Of a stretch of 7,480 nt of DNA, positions 6,473 through 7,480 are shown one piece after another (positions within the stretch are counted from its first letter, which is position 1; each line of letters begins with the position of its first letter). The position numbers and the translations under genes were made by a program. The notes below the pieces were generated by a model, which was not told where the DNA came from, did no database searches, and worked only from the letters and a program-made list of their open reading frames with translations. Origin of the DNA: Gammaproteobacteria bacterium (lineage in GTDB: Bacteria; Pseudomonadota; Gammaproteobacteria; Steroidobacterales; Steroidobacteraceae). The stretch lies in NCBI GenBank assembly GCA_005877705.1, contig VBNY01000172.1, positions 1 to 7,480 of the forward strand, given 5' to 3'.

Positions 6473-6493
6473 CGGCGGCTGCTGGAGCCGCCG
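6473..6493. repeat. hairpin at the edge of the gamma-glutamyltransferase remnant
   Basis: CGGCGGCT (6473-6480) pairs with AGCCGCCG (6486-6493) over a 5-nt loop, giving an 8-bp perfect GC-rich stem. Gamma-glutamyltransferase similarity on the minus strand stops at about 6494, right beside it. It could mark a deletion endpoint formed by strand slippage, or simply be GC-rich chance structure. Confidence 0.35.
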
Positions 6494-6757
6494 CGGCGGA
6501 GCGCTGATGATCTCGAGCCCGCGATAGACGCCGTGCAAGGGTGTGCGGTCCCTCACCTCGTAGCTCGCGAGATCTTCCGTGGTAATGATCCCGCCACCCT
6601 TCTCAACGAACTCCGCGATCTCGCGGGCCATCGCGCCCGTGTAGAAGTCGTCCGGGCTGGCCTCAATCCTTTCCAACGTACGCGCGAGCTGCGGCTGCCT
6701 GAAAATGTCGCCTTGGCGCCATCCCTTTCCGTCGTTCTGAAAGATCCGCCTGGAATA
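6494..6757 (-). pseudogene. gamma-glutamyltransferase remnant (internal fragment)
   Basis: The minus strand encodes SRRIFQNDGKGWRQGDIFRQ, then PQLARTLERI, SPDDFYTGAMAREIAEFVEK, GGGIITTEDLASYEV and YRGLEIISAPP. This is a good match to the middle of bacterial gamma-glutamyltransferases, where the family continues PPPSSGG after ISA. Here the match breaks after SAPP. The whole C-terminal region with the autoprocessing catalytic threonine is missing, as are some 150 residues on the N-terminal side. Intact members are periplasmic enzymes of roughly 550 residues that cleave or transfer gamma-glutamyl groups; this one of about 88 residues cannot be active. It is convergent with the acyl-CoA dehydrogenase. 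Upstream, a signal-peptide-like ORF in another frame may be its former N-terminus. Confidence 0.8.
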
Positions 6758-6842
6758 TCGCGCCGCCCGCCAGGCATCTCTCGCCTGACGCGGACAGCAC
6801 GGCGACAAGAATGATTGCTGGCAGATATGCGTGTCGTTTCAC
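6663..6842 (-). other. signal-peptide-like short ORF, probable former N-terminus of the gamma-glutamyltransferase
   Basis: From a GTG at 6842 the minus strand reads VKRHAYLPAIILVAVLSASG and then a non-conserved tail, 59 codons in all, to the TGA at 6663-6665. The start has a basic n-region, a hydrophobic core of about 12 residues and a small-residue c-region, as in a secretion signal. Gamma-glutamyltransferases are usually exported, and the fragment's conserved core begins about 85 nt downstream in a different frame. This is what a large out-of-phase deletion between signal and core would leave. The GTG overlaps the TGA of the CcdB fragment (GTGA). It is probably not a functional gene. Confidence 0.4.
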
Positions 6843-7018
6843 GTGGTCTCGTCGTAAAATCCCGCGAACAGGAAATCGATCGGCGCCACTATCGACTGTC
6901 GCTGCTCGGCCACGCTACCAGCCAGTACACCAAGGTCTTTGCGCGCAACGCCTGCAAGCTGCGGAGTCATCAGTACGTATGCCTCGCCATCGAACTCGAT
7001 GAGCGGCGTTAAATTGCG
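6839..7018 (-). pseudogene. ccdB: truncated CcdB-family toxin (C-terminal half only)
   Basis: The minus strand encodes RNLTPLIEFDGEAYVLMTPQ, then LAGVARKDLG, VAEQRQSIVAPIDFLFAGF and the tail YDETT, ending at the TGA at 6839-6841. This matches the C-terminal half of chromosomal CcdB proteins (pattern LxPxxExxGExYVLMTxxLAG ... LDFLFxGx). Full-length CcdB is a roughly 100-residue cytoplasmic gyrase poison; only about 55 recognisable residues plus the tail remain. The N-terminal strands are gone. Upstream in this frame the sequence becomes an out-of-frame shadow of the decarboxylase-like gene, whose stop codon lies 10 bp away. No CcdA antitoxin is visible. The frame stays open to an ATG at 7081, so an 80-residue chimera could be translated, but it should be inactive as a toxin. 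Family call fairly firm; pseudogene status likely. Confidence 0.72.
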
Positions 7019-7028
7019 ATCTTCTCCA

Positions 7029-7409
7029 TCACGGTTCGAGCGGCTCGCCAGCCGGTGCACCAGGCCGCGCGCGAGTGACATCCCGCACCCACGTAAGGCC
7101 CTTTATCGCCTGTGACCAACCCACAGTAGTGATGGCGAGGACGGCGACGTGCTCGAGCTCCTCCGGACTGATTCCCTCGGAACGGGCTCGGCGCGCATGC
7201 GAATGCGTCGCGCCCTCCGAACCGGCGGCAATGGCGAGTGCGAGGTGAATCAGGCGTCGCGTACGCGCATCGAGCGGGCCCGCGCGGCTGGCCTCCTCCC
7301 CCAGACGCTGGAAGGCCTCCCACACCTCGGGGTGCTCGCGGACCATGTGCAGCGCTGCGCCCGGCAGCTTCACGTCGGAAGCTGCGTTCGGTTGATTTTT
7401 GCGTGCCAT
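7029..7409 (-). CDS. carboxymuconolactone decarboxylase (CMD)-family protein
   Basis: This is a small cytoplasmic protein, 126 residues from the ATG at 7409. The CMD domain covers about 45-110: LDARTRRLIHLALAIAAGSE, GATHSHARRARSEGISPEEL, EHVAVLAITTVG and LTWVRD. CMD/AhpD-like proteins are all-helical oligomers; some are decarboxylases and others peroxidase-type redox proteins with a CxxC. This one has no cysteine at all, and the active-site helix reads SEGATHSH, so AhpD-type thiol chemistry is unlikely and its activity is unknown. I chose the 7409 start because GGAG lies 6 nt upstream, a promoter sits just before it, and family members typically begin close to this point. The frame also stays open upstream to the window edge, so a longer form is possible. 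The stop is 10 bp before the CcdB remnant. It may be unrelated to the catabolic operon. Confidence 0.8.
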   Translation of the reverse strand: MARKNQPNAASDVKLPGAALHMVREHPEVWEAFQRLGEEASRAGPLDARTRRLIHLALAIAAGSEGATHSHARRARSEGISPEELEHVAVLAITTVGWSQAIKGLTWVRDVTRARPGAPAGEPLEP

Positions 7410-7440
7410 GAACTGCTCCATTCCGTCGCGGTTGCTGAAG

Positions 7441-7469
7441 ATGTGATGCCCTTCGTTGAAAGGTGTCAA
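7441..7469 (-). promoter_or_regulatory. possible promoter of the CMD-family gene
   Basis: On the minus strand a perfect -35 TTGACA (7469-7464) is followed after exactly 17 bp by TCACAT (7446-7441), a weak -10 matching three of six positions. Transcription would start about 7434, giving a 25-nt leader that includes GGAG before the ATG at 7409. The geometry is good but the -10 is poor. Confidence 0.35.
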
Positions 7470-7480
7470 CTGGTCTGCAC

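Noticed and set aside
6533..6814. Plus-strand frames in the debris region as real small genes
   Set aside because: They are antisense to the recognisable gamma-glutamyltransferase fragment and have no motif or good start signal.

Overview
The window reads as GC-rich chromosomal DNA from a Gram-negative bacterium. The outer-membrane TonB-dependent receptor (TBDR), the chromosomal-type CcdB remnant, and the style of the acyl-CoA dehydrogenase and zinc-alcohol dehydrogenase all suggest a proteobacterium. A sphingomonad-like alphaproteobacterium or a Steroidobacter-like gammaproteobacterium would fit. This placement is inferred from family resemblance only, and nothing in the window fixes the genus.

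Left part (1-1424), minus strand: the first 114 codons of a CurA/YncB-type NADP-dependent oxidoreductase run off the left edge. Just upstream, 20 bp away and on the same strand, is a GntR-family (FCD subgroup) regulator. The regulator is divergent from the rightward genes. The divergent region holds a good sigma70-type promoter for the regulator, an 18-bp palindrome across that promoter's spacer, and a perfect match to the FadR-subfamily GntR operator pattern (TNGTNNNACNA) at 1265-1275.

Middle part (1425-6367), plus strand: a TBDR, a zinc-dependent medium-chain alcohol dehydrogenase and an ACAD10/11-type acyl-CoA dehydrogenase follow with gaps of 59 and 33 bp. A strong hairpin without a T-run lies in the first gap. 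The layout suggests a small substrate-inducible catabolic operon: uptake across the outer membrane, oxidation of an alcohol, then acyl-CoA dehydrogenation, with the CurA-like enzyme as a possible double-bond reductase. The substrate cannot be read from the sequence.

Right part (6368-7480), minus strand: this stretch is largely gene debris. A gamma-glutamyltransferase fragment lacks most of its N-terminal region and its catalytic C-terminal half. A secretion-signal-like short ORF lies just upstream of it. Next comes the C-terminal half of a CcdB-type toxin with no CcdA. Beyond it is an apparently intact small carboxymuconolactone decarboxylase-like gene with its own plausible promoter. Two GC-rich hairpins sit between the acyl-CoA dehydrogenase and the debris, one of them at the point where the gamma-glutamyltransferase similarity stops.

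I see no CRISPR array, tRNA, rRNA, transposase or phage gene. I do not see a convincing wholly new system. The most useful leads are the operator-regulator pair controlling an uncharacterised catabolic cluster, and the decayed toxin and gamma-glutamyltransferase region.
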